From Marinobacter lutaoensis (lineage in GTDB: Bacteria > Pseudomonadota > Gammaproteobacteria > Pseudomonadales > Oleiphilaceae), in contig NZ_MSCW01000005.1 in assembly GCF_001981305.1 (NCBI RefSeq), positions 1 through 64,000 of the forward strand: a DNA stretch of 64,000 bases, written 5' to 3'. The translations under genes and the position numbers were made by a program. Position 1 is the first letter of the stretch, and each line of letters opens with the position of its first letter. Positions 28,682 through 38,057 of this stretch are shown here, in pieces. The notes below the pieces were generated by a model. The model saw only the letters and a list, made by a program, of their open reading frames with translations. It searched no databases and was not told the DNA's origin.

Positions 28682-30370
28682 ATGAGCGAGAGCTTTGCGG
28701 ATCTTTTTGAAGAAAGCCTGAAAGAAATTGACATGCAACCGGGTTCCATCGTCCAGGGAACCGTAGTTGACGTCGACAACGACTGGGTCACCGTTAACGC
28801 CGGACTGAAGTCCGAGGGCGTTATCCCCGCCTCCCAGTTCATGAATGAAAAAGGCGAGTTGGAAGTTGCTGTCGGCGACGTTGTCGATGTGGCTCTCGAT
28901 GCTGTTGAAGATGGCTTCGGTGAAACCCGTCTGTCCCGCGAGAAGGCCAAGCGTGCCGAAGCGTGGAAGGTTCTGGAGAAGGCCTTCGAGGCGGAAGAGG
29001 TTGTCAAGGGTGTGATCAACGGCAAGGTCAAGGGTGGTTTCACCGTCGACCTGTCCGGTATTCGTGCCTTCCTGCCCGGTTCCCTGGTTGACGTTCGCCC
29101 GGTTCGCGACACCGCGCACCTGGAGAACAAGGAACTGGAGTTCAAGGTCATCAAGCTGGATCAGAAGCGCAACAACGTGGCGGTGTCCCGCCGCGCGGTT
29201 CTGGAAGCGGAAAACAGCGAGCAGCGTGAAGCTCTGCTGGAAACCCTGACCGAAGGTCTGGAAATCAAGGGTATTGTCAAGAACCTGACCGATTACGGCG
29301 CGTTCGTTGACCTGGGTGGTGTTGACGGCCTGTTGCACATCACCGACATGGCCTGGAAGCGCATCAAGCACCCGAGCGAAATCGTCAACGTGGGTGACGA
29401 AATCACCGTCAAGGTTCTCAAGTTCGACCGGGAGCGCAACCGGGTTTCTCTGGGTCTGAAGCAGCTCGGTGAAGATCCCTGGGTGGATATCAAGGCTCGC
29501 TATCCGGAAGGTTCCAAGGTCATGGCCCGGGTCACCAACCTGACCGACTATGGCTGTTTCGCGGAGCTGGAAGAAGGTGTCGAGGGTCTGGTTCACGTGT
29601 CCGAAATGGACTGGACCAACAAGAACATTCATCCCTCCAAGGTGGTTCAGGTCGGTGACGAAGTGGAAGTCATGATCCTGGACATCGACGAGGAGCGTCG
29701 TCGCATCTCCCTGGGCATCAAGCAGTGCGTGCCCAACCCGTGGGAGGAGTTCTCCAGCAAGTACAACAAGGGCGACCGCATCTCCGGCAAGATCAAATCC
29801 ATCACCGATTTCGGTATCTTTATCGGTCTGGAAGGTGGTATCGACGGTCTGGTGCACCTGTCCGATATCAGCTGGAACGAGCCGGGTGAGGAAGCCGTAC
29901 GCAAGTACAAGAAGGGCGACGAGGTCGAGACCGTTATCCTGTCCGTGGATCCGGAGCGCGAGCGTATCTCCCTGGGCATCAAGCAGCTGGAAAGCGATCC
30001 TTTCGCTGAGTTCGTACAGCTGAACGACAAGGGCTCCATCGTCAAGGGTACGGTTTCCTCCGTTGACGCCAAAGGTGCTGTCGTGGCTCTGAACGACGAG
30101 GTTGAGGCGGTTCTGAAAGCGTCTGAAATCAGCCGTGACCGCGTCGAGGACGCTCGTAACGCGCTGAAGGAAGGCGAGGAAGTCGAAGCGAAGATCATCA
30201 GCATCGACCGCAAGAACCGTGTCATCAATCTGTCCATCAAGTCCAAGGACGTTGAAGATGACAAGCAGGCGCTGGAAAGCGTCCGCAAGGCGGCCGAGTC
30301 CACCGGTGCCACCACCATCGGTGACCTGATCAAGGAACAGATGCAGCAGCAGAACGCCAATAAGGAGTGA
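28682..30370 (+). CDS. rpsA: 30S ribosomal protein S1
   Basis: Ribosomal protein that binds mRNA leaders and helps start translation. It is 562 aa from the ATG at 28682, with six S1/OB repeats recognisable by recurring [21 protein letters not shown] segments. The start [13 protein letters not shown] is typical of the family. The frame is open 90 bp upstream but that part has no family similarity. The ribosome binding site is weak, as is common for rpsA, whose translation is autoregulated in E. coli. A strong terminator follows. Confidence 0.97.
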   Translation: MSESFADLFEESLKEIDMQPGSIVQGTVVDVDNDWVTVNAGLKSEGVIPASQFMNEKGELEVAVGDVVDVALDAVEDGFGETRLSREKAKRAEAWKVLEKAFEAEEVVKGVINGKVKGGFTVDLSGIRAFLPGSLVDVRPVRDTAHLENKELEFKVIKLDQKRNNVAVSRRAVLEAENSEQREALLETLTEGLEIKGIVKNLTDYGAFVDLGGVDGLLHITDMAWKRIKHPSEIVNVGDEITVKVLKFDRERNRVSLGLKQLGEDPWVDIKARYPEGSKVMARVTNLTDYGCFAELEEGVEGLVHVSEMDWTNKNIHPSKVVQVGDEVEVMILDIDEERRRISLGIKQCVPNPWEEFSSKYNKGDRISGKIKSITDFGIFIGLEGGIDGLVHLSDISWNEPGEEAVRKYKKGDEVETVILSVDPERERISLGIKQLESDPFAEFVQLNDKGSIVKGTVSSVDAKGAVVALNDEVEAVLKASEISRDRVEDARNALKEGEEVEAKIISIDRKNRVINLSIKSKDVEDDKQALESVRKAAESTGATTIGDLIKEQMQQQNANKE

Positions 30371-30384
30371 TTGTCTCCTGGCGT

Positions 30385-30418
30385 GAAAAAAACGGGCTCT
30401 AAGAGCCCGTTTTTTTTG
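30385..30418 (+). terminator. Terminator after rpsA
   Basis: GAAAAAAACGGGCTC / GAGCCCGTTTTTTTT: stem ACGGGCT (30392-30398) with AGCCCGT (30404-30410), extended by A-T pairs, and a run of eight T. It separates rpsA from ihfB, which has its own candidate promoter. Confidence 0.9.
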
Positions 30419-30432
30419 TATTTTTTTTCGGT

Positions 30433-30460
30433 TTGGCTAAACTATGGTCATAGGTATGCG
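30433..30460 (+). promoter_or_regulatory. Candidate promoter of ihfB
   Basis: TTGGCT (30433-30438), 16-bp spacer and TATGCG (30455-30460), located between the rpsA terminator and the ihfB ATG at 30498. Moderate match; transcription would begin near 30467. Confidence 0.4.
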
Positions 30461-30497
30461 GTAACTGTCTGCCTAATAATAAAGAGGGAAGCGCCTC

Positions 30498-30794
30498 ATG
30501 ACTAAGTCCGAGCTGGTCGAACTGATTGCGTCCAAGCAGACTCAGCTGTCTGTCAAGGATGTCGAGCTTGCTGTGAAAACCATTATCGAGCACATGTCCC
30601 AGTCGCTTGCGAATGGTCAGAGAATCGAAATCCGGGGGTTTGGCAGCTTCTCGCTCCATCACCGGGCTGCCAGGGTGGGGCGCAATCCCAAAACTGGCGA
30701 GGCGGTTCAGTTGCCCGCAAAGTACGTACCTCATTTCAAACCCGGCAAAGAGCTCAGGGAACAAGTTAACGAGAGCCTGAAAAAAGGCTTTTGA
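30498..30794 (+). CDS. ihfB: Integration host factor beta subunit
   Basis: Nucleoid protein that with IhfA bends DNA at specific sites in recombination, replication and transcription. It is 98 aa, with the start [14 protein letters not shown], the [13 protein letters not shown] beta-arm region and the RNPKTGE tip carrying the proline that intercalates in [12 protein letters not shown] lies upstream of the ATG. lapA follows 54 bp downstream. Confidence 0.97.
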   Translation: MTKSELVELIASKQTQLSVKDVELAVKTIIEHMSQSLANGQRIEIRGFGSFSLHHRAARVGRNPKTGEAVQLPAKYVPHFKPGKELREQVNESLKKGF

Positions 30795-30848
30795 CCGTTA
30801 CACAATCGGGGGAATTGGGCCCACGCGAGCCCATGGAGTGCGAGTGCT

Positions 30849-31151
30849 ATGGCAGGATTGCAGAAGATCCTCATTGTCCTGTTGGTTTTAATCCTGGTGT
30901 TGCTGGCGCTTGTGTTTTCCCTGAACAACCAGATGGCGGTCTCCCTGAACTTCCTGCTGTTTGAGACGCAGCCCCACGGCGTGGCCGTCTGGGTCATTAT
31001 GGCTTTTGTCATTGGTGCCCTGTTCGGTGTGCTGATGACCCTCTTGGCCACCTTCAAAACGGCGGTTTCGCGCCGCTCCCTCAAGAAACGACTTGATCGG
31101 GCCGAGCAGGCATTGGAGAAATCCAGGGCCGAGACCAACCGGACGCTTTGA
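30849..31151 (+). CDS. lapA: LapA-domain membrane protein
   Basis: 100-aa inner-membrane protein with two transmembrane helices (about residues 6-24 and 44-66) and a cytoplasmic coiled-coil tail. Together with LapB it is linked in enterobacteria to control of LPS synthesis through turnover of LpxC by FtsH. FNNQMAVSLNF (here LNNQMAVSLNFLLF) is the recognisable family segment. GGAGTGCG lies upstream of the ATG. Its TGA overlaps the lapB ATG (TGATG). Confidence 0.88.
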   Translation: MAGLQKILIVLLVLILVLLALVFSLNNQMAVSLNFLLFETQPHGVAVWVIMAFVIGALFGVLMTLLATFKTAVSRRSLKKRLDRAEQALEKSRAETNRTL

Positions 31152-32320
31152 TGGACATACTGCTTCAATGGCTGCTGCTGACCGTGGCGGTAGCCGCGGG
31201 TTGGCTTGCGGGTCGGTACGGCAGTCGTGGCCGTGCGTCCAGGTCCGGTCTGTCGGATGAGAATTCGGTTCGGGAGCGCTTGCAGTTTCTGTTTACCAAT
31301 TACTCAGATCAGGCGGTCGAGAATTTTGTTCAGTCCCTGGCGGTCAACAAGGATACCGTCAGTCTACACCTCTCCATCGGCAGTCACTTCCGCAACAAGG
31401 GCGAGACGGATCGTGCGATCCTGATTCACCAGAACCTGCTGGCCCGGCCCGAGCTGCCGAGCCGCTATTCCCCCCAGGTAACCCTTGAGCTGGCATTGGA
31501 CTACATGAACGCGGGCCTGCTGGACCGGGCGGAAGCGTTGCTGCATCAGATCATGGGGGATCGGGATTACGGTCGCCGGGCCGCAGAGCACCTGATTGAG
31601 CTGTATCAGCAGGAGCGGGAATGGGCCAAGGCGGCGGATGTGGCGCGCACCCTGACGCGGGGTGATGCCGGTCCCGAGTTGGCCAAGACCCTGGCCTACC
31701 TGACGTGCGAGCTGGCGGATCAGGCATTGCGGGATGATGACCGCTGGACCGCTCAGAAGCGGGCTCGGGAAGCGTTGGAATATGATCGTTCCTGTGTGCG
31801 TGCCACCCTGATTTTGATGAACCTGCTGATTCGCCAGGGCAGTTATCGGGAGGCCGGCCGGGAGAGCCTGAAGGTGTTTGACCAGAACCCGGAATTCGGT
31901 CCCGAAGCCGTTGATCGCCTGATGAAGCTGGAGCGGGAACACGGCGACGTGGCCCGCTTGGTCAAGAAACTGCAGAAACTCTATGAAAAGTATCCCAGTA
32001 CCAGCCTGCTTCTGGCGCTGGTCGAATCCGTGGAGCGTGCCTCCGGCCGTCCTGCGGCCATTGATTTGCTGCGCCAGGAGCTGGAAGTGCGACCCTCGGT
32101 GCGGGGGTTGCTGCGGCTGGTTCAGATGGCCGGCTATGAGAAGGGCATGACCACGGATGAAGGGCGCTTGGTCAGCCGGATCGGGCACCTGTTGCTCGCC
32201 AATCGCCCCGTATACCGATGCGTCAGTTGTGGCTTCTCCGGCCAGCAGCTGCACTGGTTGTGCCCAAGCTGCAAGCAGTGGGAAACCGTTCGCCCGATAC
32301 AAGGGGTGGAAGCCGAATAA
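31151..32320 (+). CDS. lapB: LapB, TPR protein regulating LPS assembly
   Basis: 389-aa inner-membrane protein with an N-terminal transmembrane helix (about residues 3-20), cytoplasmic TPR repeats and a C-terminal rubredoxin-like domain with two CxxC pairs (CVSCGFSG and CPSC). In E. coli LapB (YciM) presents LpxC to FtsH. ATG 31151 overlaps the lapA stop; TTG 31148 is open in frame but less likely. pyrF begins 31 bp downstream. Confidence 0.93.
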   Translation: MDILLQWLLLTVAVAAGWLAGRYGSRGRASRSGLSDENSVRERLQFLFTNYSDQAVENFVQSLAVNKDTVSLHLSIGSHFRNKGETDRAILIHQNLLARPELPSRYSPQVTLELALDYMNAGLLDRAEALLHQIMGDRDYGRRAAEHLIELYQQEREWAKAADVARTLTRGDAGPELAKTLAYLTCELADQALRDDDRWTAQKRAREALEYDRSCVRATLILMNLLIRQGSYREAGRESLKVFDQNPEFGPEAVDRLMKLEREHGDVARLVKKLQKLYEKYPSTSLLLALVESVERASGRPAAIDLLRQELEVRPSVRGLLRLVQMAGYEKGMTTDEGRLVSRIGHLLLANRPVYRCVSCGFSGQQLHWLCPSCKQWETVRPIQGVEAE

Positions 32321-32351
32321 CCCTCAGTCACCGTTTTCAGGATACCCGATT

Positions 32352-33062
32352 GTGCAGACCGTCAATGACCCCAAGATCATCGTAGCCCTGGACTTTGCCT
32401 CCGAGGCATCCGCGTTCGCGCTGGTGGACCGGCTGGATCCGGCCAAGTGTCGTCTGAAAGTGGGCAAGGAGCTGTTTACCCGGTTCGGGCCCCAGCTGGT
32501 TCGCTCCCTTCAGGGGCGTGGTTTCGAGGTGTTTCTGGACCTGAAATTCCACGACATACCCAACACCACGTCCGCTGCGGTGGCGGCGGCGGCCGACCTC
32601 GGTGTCTGGATGGTGAACGTGCACGCTTTGGGCGGCGAGCGGATGATGGTGGCATGCCGGGAGCGCCTTGACGCCTATGGTGCTGACCGGCCGTTGCTGA
32701 TCGCAGTGACCGTACTGACCAGCATGGGGCCTGAGGACCTTGCCGGTATCGGGGTTGCCGGGACGCCGGAGGCTCAGGTGTCGCGTCTGGCGACTTTGGC
32801 CCGAAACTGTGGGCTGGATGGCGTCGTTTGTTCTGCGCAGGAGGCGCCGGTACTCAAAGCCGAGCAGGGGGCGGACTTTGTGCTGGTGACGCCGGGCATT
32901 CGTCCGGCGACGGCGGAGAAAGGGGATCAGCAGCGGGTCATGACGCCTTCGGAGGCGTTGCGGGCGGGGTCCGACTATCTGGTGATTGGCCGCCCCATTA
33001 CCCGGGCGCCGGATCCTCTGGCGGCCTTGGAGGTCATTGCCTCGGAAATCGAAGGGTTCTGA
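32352..33062 (+). CDS. pyrF: Orotidine 5'-phosphate decarboxylase
   Basis: Last step of UMP synthesis. It is 236 aa from the GTG at 32352, with CAGGA about 9 nt upstream; no ATG in this frame fits the conserved N terminus, which begins near [13 protein letters not shown]. The catalytic segment is [21 protein letters not shown] and [10 protein letters not shown] bind the phosphate. The 3' end is followed by a terminator shared with the convergent tRNA-Asn. Confidence 0.95.
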   Translation: MQTVNDPKIIVALDFASEASAFALVDRLDPAKCRLKVGKELFTRFGPQLVRSLQGRGFEVFLDLKFHDIPNTTSAAVAAAADLGVWMVNVHALGGERMMVACRERLDAYGADRPLLIAVTVLTSMGPEDLAGIGVAGTPEAQVSRLATLARNCGLDGVVCSAQEAPVLKAEQGADFVLVTPGIRPATAEKGDQQRVMTPSEALRAGSDYLVIGRPITRAPDPLAALEVIASEIEGF

Positions 33063-33133
33063 CGGTGCCGGTGTGCGGCGCCCGTGTAAGGGCGTCGCCG
33101 ATGCCCTGTCACCCAGTCTCTTGGTCCAGACAT

Positions 33134-33168
33134 AAAAAAGCCCGTAGATCCGAAATCCACGGGCTTTT
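33134..33168. terminator. Bidirectional terminator between pyrF and tRNA-Asn
   Basis: GCCCGT (33140-33145) pairs with ACGGGC (33159-33164), with A6 before and T4 after, so both strands carry a stem followed by T residues. It would end pyrF on the plus strand and tRNA-Asn on the minus strand. Confidence 0.8.
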
Positions 33169-33176
33169 GGAATAAG

Positions 33177-33252
33177 TGGCTCCCCGAGCTGGGCTCGAAC
33201 CAGCGACAAACGGATTAACAGTCCGTTGCTCTACCAACTGAGCTATCGGGGA
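33177..33252 (-). tRNA. tRNA-Asn(GTT), copy 1
   Basis: On the minus strand this 76-nt sequence runs TCCCCGATAGCTCAGTTGG to the encoded CCA. The D arm, the anticodon loop with GTT (ACTGTTAATC), the TTCGAGC T loop and the matching acceptor stem are all present. It is identical over all 76 nt to the copy at 47671-47746. Confidence 0.97.
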
Positions 33253-33273
33253 ACGTCGTCTGACGAGGCGCGT

Positions 33274-33302
33274 ATATTAAGTGGGTCCCACGGCCTCGTC
33301 AA
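33274..33302 (-). promoter_or_regulatory. Promoter of tRNA-Asn copy 1
   Basis: On the minus strand: TTGACG (33297-33302), 17-bp spacer, TAATAT (33274-33279), then a G+C-rich discriminator ACGCGCC. This is a near-ideal sigma-70 promoter with the discriminator typical of stringently controlled stable-RNA genes. The tRNA begins 21 bp after the -10 box. Confidence 0.85.
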
Positions 33303-33319
33303 CCCCTGGCCAGAAAATT

Positions 33320-34504
33320 TTAGGCCAGGGCGTTCCTCAGTCTTGCCACCGCTTTTTCCAGGTTTTCCATGCTGGTGGCGAAGCTCAGGCGCATGTGCCC
33401 GGGGGCACCGAAGGCCGATCCGGGCACCAGGGCAACCCCGGCATCGCTGAGCAGTTTCTCTGCCAGTTCGACGTCGGTGCCGACCCCGTCGGTGGCTTCG
33501 ATGGCGCCCTGGAAGCTGGGGAACACATAGAAGGTACCGTCGCCCCGGAGACACGCCACTCCCGGCAGCTCGTTCAGGGCCGAAACCAGCCAGTCGTGGC
33601 GCTCCCTGAATGCCTTGACCATTTCGCCAACGCAGGTCTGATCCCCCTCCAGGGCTGCGGCTGCCGCTGCCTGGGAGATGGAACAGGGGTTGGAGGTGCT
33701 CTGGGACTGGATCTTCTTCATCGCGCCGATAACGCGGGCCGGGCCAGCGGCGTAGCCGATGCGCCAGCCGGTCATGGAATAGGCCTTGGACACGCCATTG
33801 AGTACGAAGGTGCGGTCATACAGCTCGGGACAGGCGTTGAGGATGTTGCAGAACGGTTTGCCAGTCCACAGGATCGGTTCGTACATGTCGTCGGTGGCGA
33901 CCATGACGTGCGGGTGCCGTTTCAGGACCTCGCCCAGCGCTTTCAGCTCGTCCAGGGAATAGGCCATGCCGCTGGGGTTGGAGGGGCTGTTGATGACGAA
34001 CAGCCGGGTACGCTCGGTGATTGCCTGTTCGAGTTGTTGTGCCGTGATCTTAAAGCGGGTTTCGGCGGAGGTCTCGAGGATCACGGGTTTGCCTTCGGCC
34101 ACCAGTACCATGTCCGGGTAAGACACCCAGTAGGGGGCAGGAATGATGACTTCGTCACCCGGGTTCAGAATGGCCAGGGCAAGGTTGAAAAAGCTCTGTT
34201 TGCCACCACTGGATACCAGAATCTGGTTGGCTTCGTATTCCAGACCGTTGTCCCGTTTGAACTTCGCGATAATCGCTTTCTTCAATGCCGGCGTACCATC
34301 CACCGCGGTGTATTTGGTTTGGCCGTTGCGGATGGCCTCGATGGCGGCCACCTTGATGTGTTCGGGGGTGTCGAAGTCCGGTTCGCCGGCGCCCAGGCCA
34401 ATGATGTCCTGGCCGGCCGCCCGGAGTTCCGCGGCTTTGTTGGTCACGGCGAGGGTGGGAGAGGGCTTGATCGCCTGTACACGGCTGGAAAGTTGAAGGT
34501 CCAA
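33320..34504 (-). CDS. Class I aminotransferase, aspartate type
   Basis: PLP enzyme of the prokaryotic aspartate aminotransferase (subgroup Ib) type: KYTAVDGTPALKKAI, PYWVSYPDM, NSPSNPSGM, and PLP lysine in NGVSKAYSMTGWRIGYA. Aspartate plus 2-oxoglutarate is the expected substrate pair; a prephenate or tyrosine activity is possible in this subgroup. I start it at TTG 34502-34504 (394 aa), because AAGGAG lies exactly 7 nt upstream and the family begins with a residue string like DLQLSSRVQAIKPS. An ATG at 34531 in frame would place that site inside the gene. It is divergent from uvrB. Confidence 0.9.
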   Translation of the reverse strand: MDLQLSSRVQAIKPSPTLAVTNKAAELRAAGQDIIGLGAGEPDFDTPEHIKVAAIEAIRNGQTKYTAVDGTPALKKAIIAKFKRDNGLEYEANQILVSSGGKQSFFNLALAILNPGDEVIIPAPYWVSYPDMVLVAEGKPVILETSAETRFKITAQQLEQAITERTRLFVINSPSNPSGMAYSLDELKALGEVLKRHPHVMVATDDMYEPILWTGKPFCNILNACPELYDRTFVLNGVSKAYSMTGWRIGYAAGPARVIGAMKKIQSQSTSNPCSISQAAAAAALEGDQTCVGEMVKAFRERHDWLVSALNELPGVACLRGDGTFYVFPSFQGAIEATDGVGTDVELAEKLLSDAGVALVPGSAFGAPGHMRLSFATSMENLEKAVARLRNALA

Positions 34505-34695
34505 ACTTGAGCTCCTTAAAGCTACGTCCATTGGGCTGCGATCGGCCGGTGAGGAGCCTGGGTGTTGGCTGAATCTCGGCCAGCCGTCGATCGCACTGAT
34601 GGTATCATGAAGCCTGCCGAACACTAAATGTTCCCATGGTATTGGCCCGGTTGGTGGCCATTACCGGCCAAGTCCCGGAGGTAATCAGACCTTTT

Positions 34696-36749
34696 ATGGC
34701 CAGCAAAGAATCCCGCTCCGCCCGACAGGGCGTGTTTCGCGTCAACTCCTCCTATCAGCCCGCCGGCGATCAGCCGAAAGCGATCCGGGAACTGGTGGAC
34801 GGATTGCAATCCGGCCTGGCGCACCAGACCCTGCTGGGGGTGACCGGCTCGGGCAAGACGTTCACTATTGCCAACGTCATCGAGCAGGTGCAGCGCCCGA
34901 CCATCATTCTGGCTCACAACAAGACTCTGGCGGCGCAGCTCTACGGCGAGTTCCGGGAGTTTTTTCCGGACAACGCCGTGGAGTATTTCGTCTCCTACTA
35001 CGACTACTACCAGCCGGAAGCCTATGTGCCGTCCTCGGACACCTTCATCGAGAAGGACGCCTCCATCAACGAACACATCGAGCAGATGCGACTGTCCGCC
35101 ACCAAGGCGCTGCTGGAGCGGCCGGATGCGATCATTGTCGCCACCGTGTCGTCCATCTATGGTCTGGGTGATCCGGAGTCCTACCTGAAGATGATGTTGC
35201 ACCTGGATCGTGGCGATCAGGTGGATCAGCGGTTCATTCTCCGGCGTCTGGCGGAGCTGCAATACACCCGCAACGACGTCGAGTTCCACCGGGCCAACTA
35301 TCGGGTACGCGGCGACGTGATCGATGTGTTTCCCGCGGAATCCGAACGGGAGGCGATCCGCATCGAGCTGTTCGATGATGAGGTGGAGAACCTGAGCCAT
35401 TTCGATCCGCTGACCGGAGAAGTGCTGCGGCGGGTGCCGAGGGTGACGATCTACCCGAAATCCCATTACGTCACGCCCCGACAGACTGTCTTGGACGCGG
35501 TGGAACAGATCAAGTCCGAACTGGACCAGAGGCTGCAGCAGCTGCGGGACAGCAACCGCCTGGTGGAAGCCCAGCGGCTGGAAGAACGGACCCGTTACGC
35601 ATTGAGATGATGCTGGAACTGGGCTACTGCAACGGCATTGAGAACTACTCCCGCTACCTGTCCGGGCGCCAGCCCGGCGAACCGCCGCCCACTCTGTTCG
35701 ACTACTTGCCGCCGAACGCGCTGCTGGTGGTGGATGAGTCCCATGTCACCATTCCGCAGATCGGTGCCATGTACAAGGGCGACCGGTCACGCAAGGAAAC
35801 TCTGGTGGAGTATGGATTCCGGCTGCCGTCGGCACTGGACAACCGGCCGATGCGATTCGAAGAATGGGAGCGCATCGCGCCGCAGATGATTTTCGTGTCT
35901 GCCACCCCGGGGCCGTATGAGGCGGCGCATGCGGGACAGGTGGTCGAGCAGGTGGTCAGGCCCACCGGGTTGCTGGACCCGGAAATCGAGGTACGCCCGG
36001 CCTCGACCCAGGTGGACGACCTGCTGTCGGAAATCCACGCCCGGGTGGCCGTGGATGAGCGGGTGCTGGTCACCACGCTGACCAAGCGGATGGCCGAGGA
36101 CCTGACCGACTTCTTGATGGAGCACGACATTCGCGTACGCTACCTGCACTCGGACATCGACACCGTGGAGCGGGTGGAAATCATCCGCGACCTGCGGCGG
36201 GGGGAATTCGACGTTCTGGTCGGCATCAACCTGCTGCGAGAAGGTCTGGACATGCCCGAGGTGTCCCTGGTGGCAATCCTGGATGCCGACAAGGAGGGTT
36301 TCCTGCGCTCCGAGCGGTCCTTGATCCAGACCATTGGCCGGGCTGCGCGCAACGTCAATGGCAAGGCCATTCTCTATGGTGACACGATCACCGGCTCCAT
36401 GCGCCGGGCCATTGATGAGACCGAGCGTCGCCGCGCCAAGCAGATGGCATTCAATGAGGCCCACGGCATTACCCCCAGGGGGCTGAACAAGAAAATCGCC
36501 GATATCATGGAAGGGGCGACTGGCGGCCGGGGTCGGAAGCGGGGCGAGCGGCCGGGCCAGAAGGTGGCCGATGACAGCGGAAGCTATCGTGCCGCTGATA
36601 CCGGGCGTTCGCCGGAGGCACTGCTGAAAGAGATCGCCCGGCTGGAAGACGAGATGTACAAGGCGGCCTCGGAACTGGAGTTCGAAACCGCCGCCCGCCT
36701 GCGGGACGAGATCGCCGAGCTGCGGGAAGCGGCGTTGAGAGCGGGCTAG
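34696..36749 (+). pseudogene. uvrB: UvrB, excision repair helicase subunit, interrupted by a frameshift
   Basis: Damage-verifying subunit of the UvrABC nucleotide excision repair complex. Frame 1 (to 35610) holds the N-terminal part with Walker [11 protein letters not shown] and the beta-hairpin [13 protein letters not shown]. Frame 2 (from 35607) continues with [39 protein letters not shown], the helicase motifs IGRAARN and the UVR motif near the C terminus. In the expected sequence the junction reads [14 protein letters not shown], but 35595-35610 lacks one base after G35599 (GAC ATT read as GCA TT), so frame 1 stops at TGA 35608-35610. With one base restored the protein would be 684 aa, normal length. 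Both halves are otherwise well conserved. Either a sequencing or assembly error, or a recent mutation; the overlap ATGA at 35607 would even allow coupled translation of the second half. ATG 34696 is the probable start; 34636 is an alternative. Confidence 0.9.
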
Positions 36750-37858
36750 CGCCGGGGGCCGACGATCACCGCCGCCTGCAGGGGCTGGTTGCGCCCGTAT
36801 TTCGACATACGGGTGAAAACCCGCCGGTCGATGGGCAGGTATTGTTTGTCCGCGACCGTTTCCCCCGCGTCCGTGTCGATTTCCGGGTCGTGCAGGTAGA
36901 CGAACCGGTCATCGATGGCACAGACGGTCACCCAGTGGGGGATTCGGCTGTGGTTGAGCTGCCAGGTGCTGATCAGAATCACCGGAACGCGACCCTCGTG
37001 CAGCGCCCGTTCCATGCTTTCCAGAGTGAGCGGGTCATGGTGCAGCTCAATGCCGGTATGGCCGATGTCGGTGAGGAAACCCTCGTGCACCAGCTCCAGT
37101 ACCCGCTTCTTGTCCTCGTTACGAACCGTATCCTTGAACAGCGCGCCTTCCTGGCTGATCCAGGCGCTGGCGTGGAAACCGCGCTGCCAGGCCGCCAGGG
37201 CCAGGCCGTGGGGGCCGCAGCCACCATGGCCCGCGAGCATGAAGATGGTGGTGGCTTGCCGCCAGATGCGCAGTTCCTCCAGAGTGTTTACCGGCTGCTG
37301 TTCATCCAGGGCCGCCATCGCCATCAGTAACGCTGCGGGGCCACAGGTGAACTCGGTGGTCTGGGGGTAGTAGGGGACCGTCGGAAACTCCCGGGACGGC
37401 TCGTAGTACAGGATGCGGCGCTCGAAACGCAGGGCGTCGCCGTGATCCTCGTAGTAATCCCGGTAGGTGCCGAACTGGCGGTAGCCCAGTCGCCGGTACA
37501 GGTTGATGGCACCGGCATTGTCCTCCCGTACTTCCAGGCGCATGACGATTCGTCCGGCCTCGGCGGCTTCCTGCTCGGCTTGGCGCACCAAGCGTTCGCC
37601 CAGCCCCTGGCCACGGGCCTCCGGCGACACCGCGATGGAGTAGATGCGAGCCAGCCGGGTGGCGGCGTTCATCAGCACCAAGCAGTAGCCCAGCAGGCGG
37701 CCCCCATGCTCGGCCACGATCAGCCGGTCCTGGGGCATATCCAGAAAACGCCGGAAGCTGCGGCGGGACAAGCGATCCTCGGTGAAACATTGCTGTTCCA
37801 GTCGGACCAGGGCATCCAGATCTTTTGGGGTGGCGGGACGCAGGGTGATCTCGGGCAT
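36746..37858 (-). CDS. Fused GNAT acetyltransferase / C39-like cysteine peptidase
   Basis: 370-aa two-domain protein. Residues 1 to about 150 are a GNAT N-acetyltransferase with the acetyl-CoA-binding pattern [15 protein letters not shown] (about 78-92) and [16 protein letters not shown]. From about 160 a C39-like papain-fold peptidase follows: candidate catalytic Cys172 in [11 protein letters not shown], His308 in PHWVTV and Asp324 in LHDPEID. In bacteriocin exporters C39 domains cut double-glycine leaders, but there is no ABC transporter here. The gene is divergent from a RimK-like ATP-grasp ligase, a pairing I recall from other gammaproteobacteria. Together they may modify and process or acetylate a peptide or protein tail; the substrate is unknown. 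ATG 37856-37858 is used, since the 17 codons upstream in frame do not look conserved. It overlaps uvrB by 4 bp at the 3' end. Confidence 0.82.
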   Translation of the reverse strand: MPEITLRPATPKDLDALVRLEQQCFTEDRLSRRSFRRFLDMPQDRLIVAEHGGRLLGYCLVLMNAATRLARIYSIAVSPEARGQGLGERLVRQAEQEAAEAGRIVMRLEVREDNAGAINLYRRLGYRQFGTYRDYYEDHGDALRFERRILYYEPSREFPTVPYYPQTTEFTCGPAALLMAMAALDEQQPVNTLEELRIWRQATTIFMLAGHGGCGPHGLALAAWQRGFHASAWISQEGALFKDTVRNEDKKRVLELVHEGFLTDIGHTGIELHHDPLTLESMERALHEGRVPVILISTWQLNHSRIPHWVTVCAIDDRFVYLHDPEIDTDAGETVADKQYLPIDRRVFTRMSKYGRNQPLQAAVIVGPRR

Positions 37859-38057
37859 CGGGGGCTGGGCCTTGCATGGGTCGGGTAGGCGAGCGGATGA
37901 GCGCGTCACTTGCGGCTATTATGGTAGAGCCTGGCCCGGGCGCAAACCCTGGCTGCATGCGTAGAAGCACGCACTCACGGCCAATTGCCCGGCGACGGGC
38001 CCCGGCGTATCGTGCGGCCATCAGAACCGGCAGAACCTTCAGGGAGGCGTGCCACCC

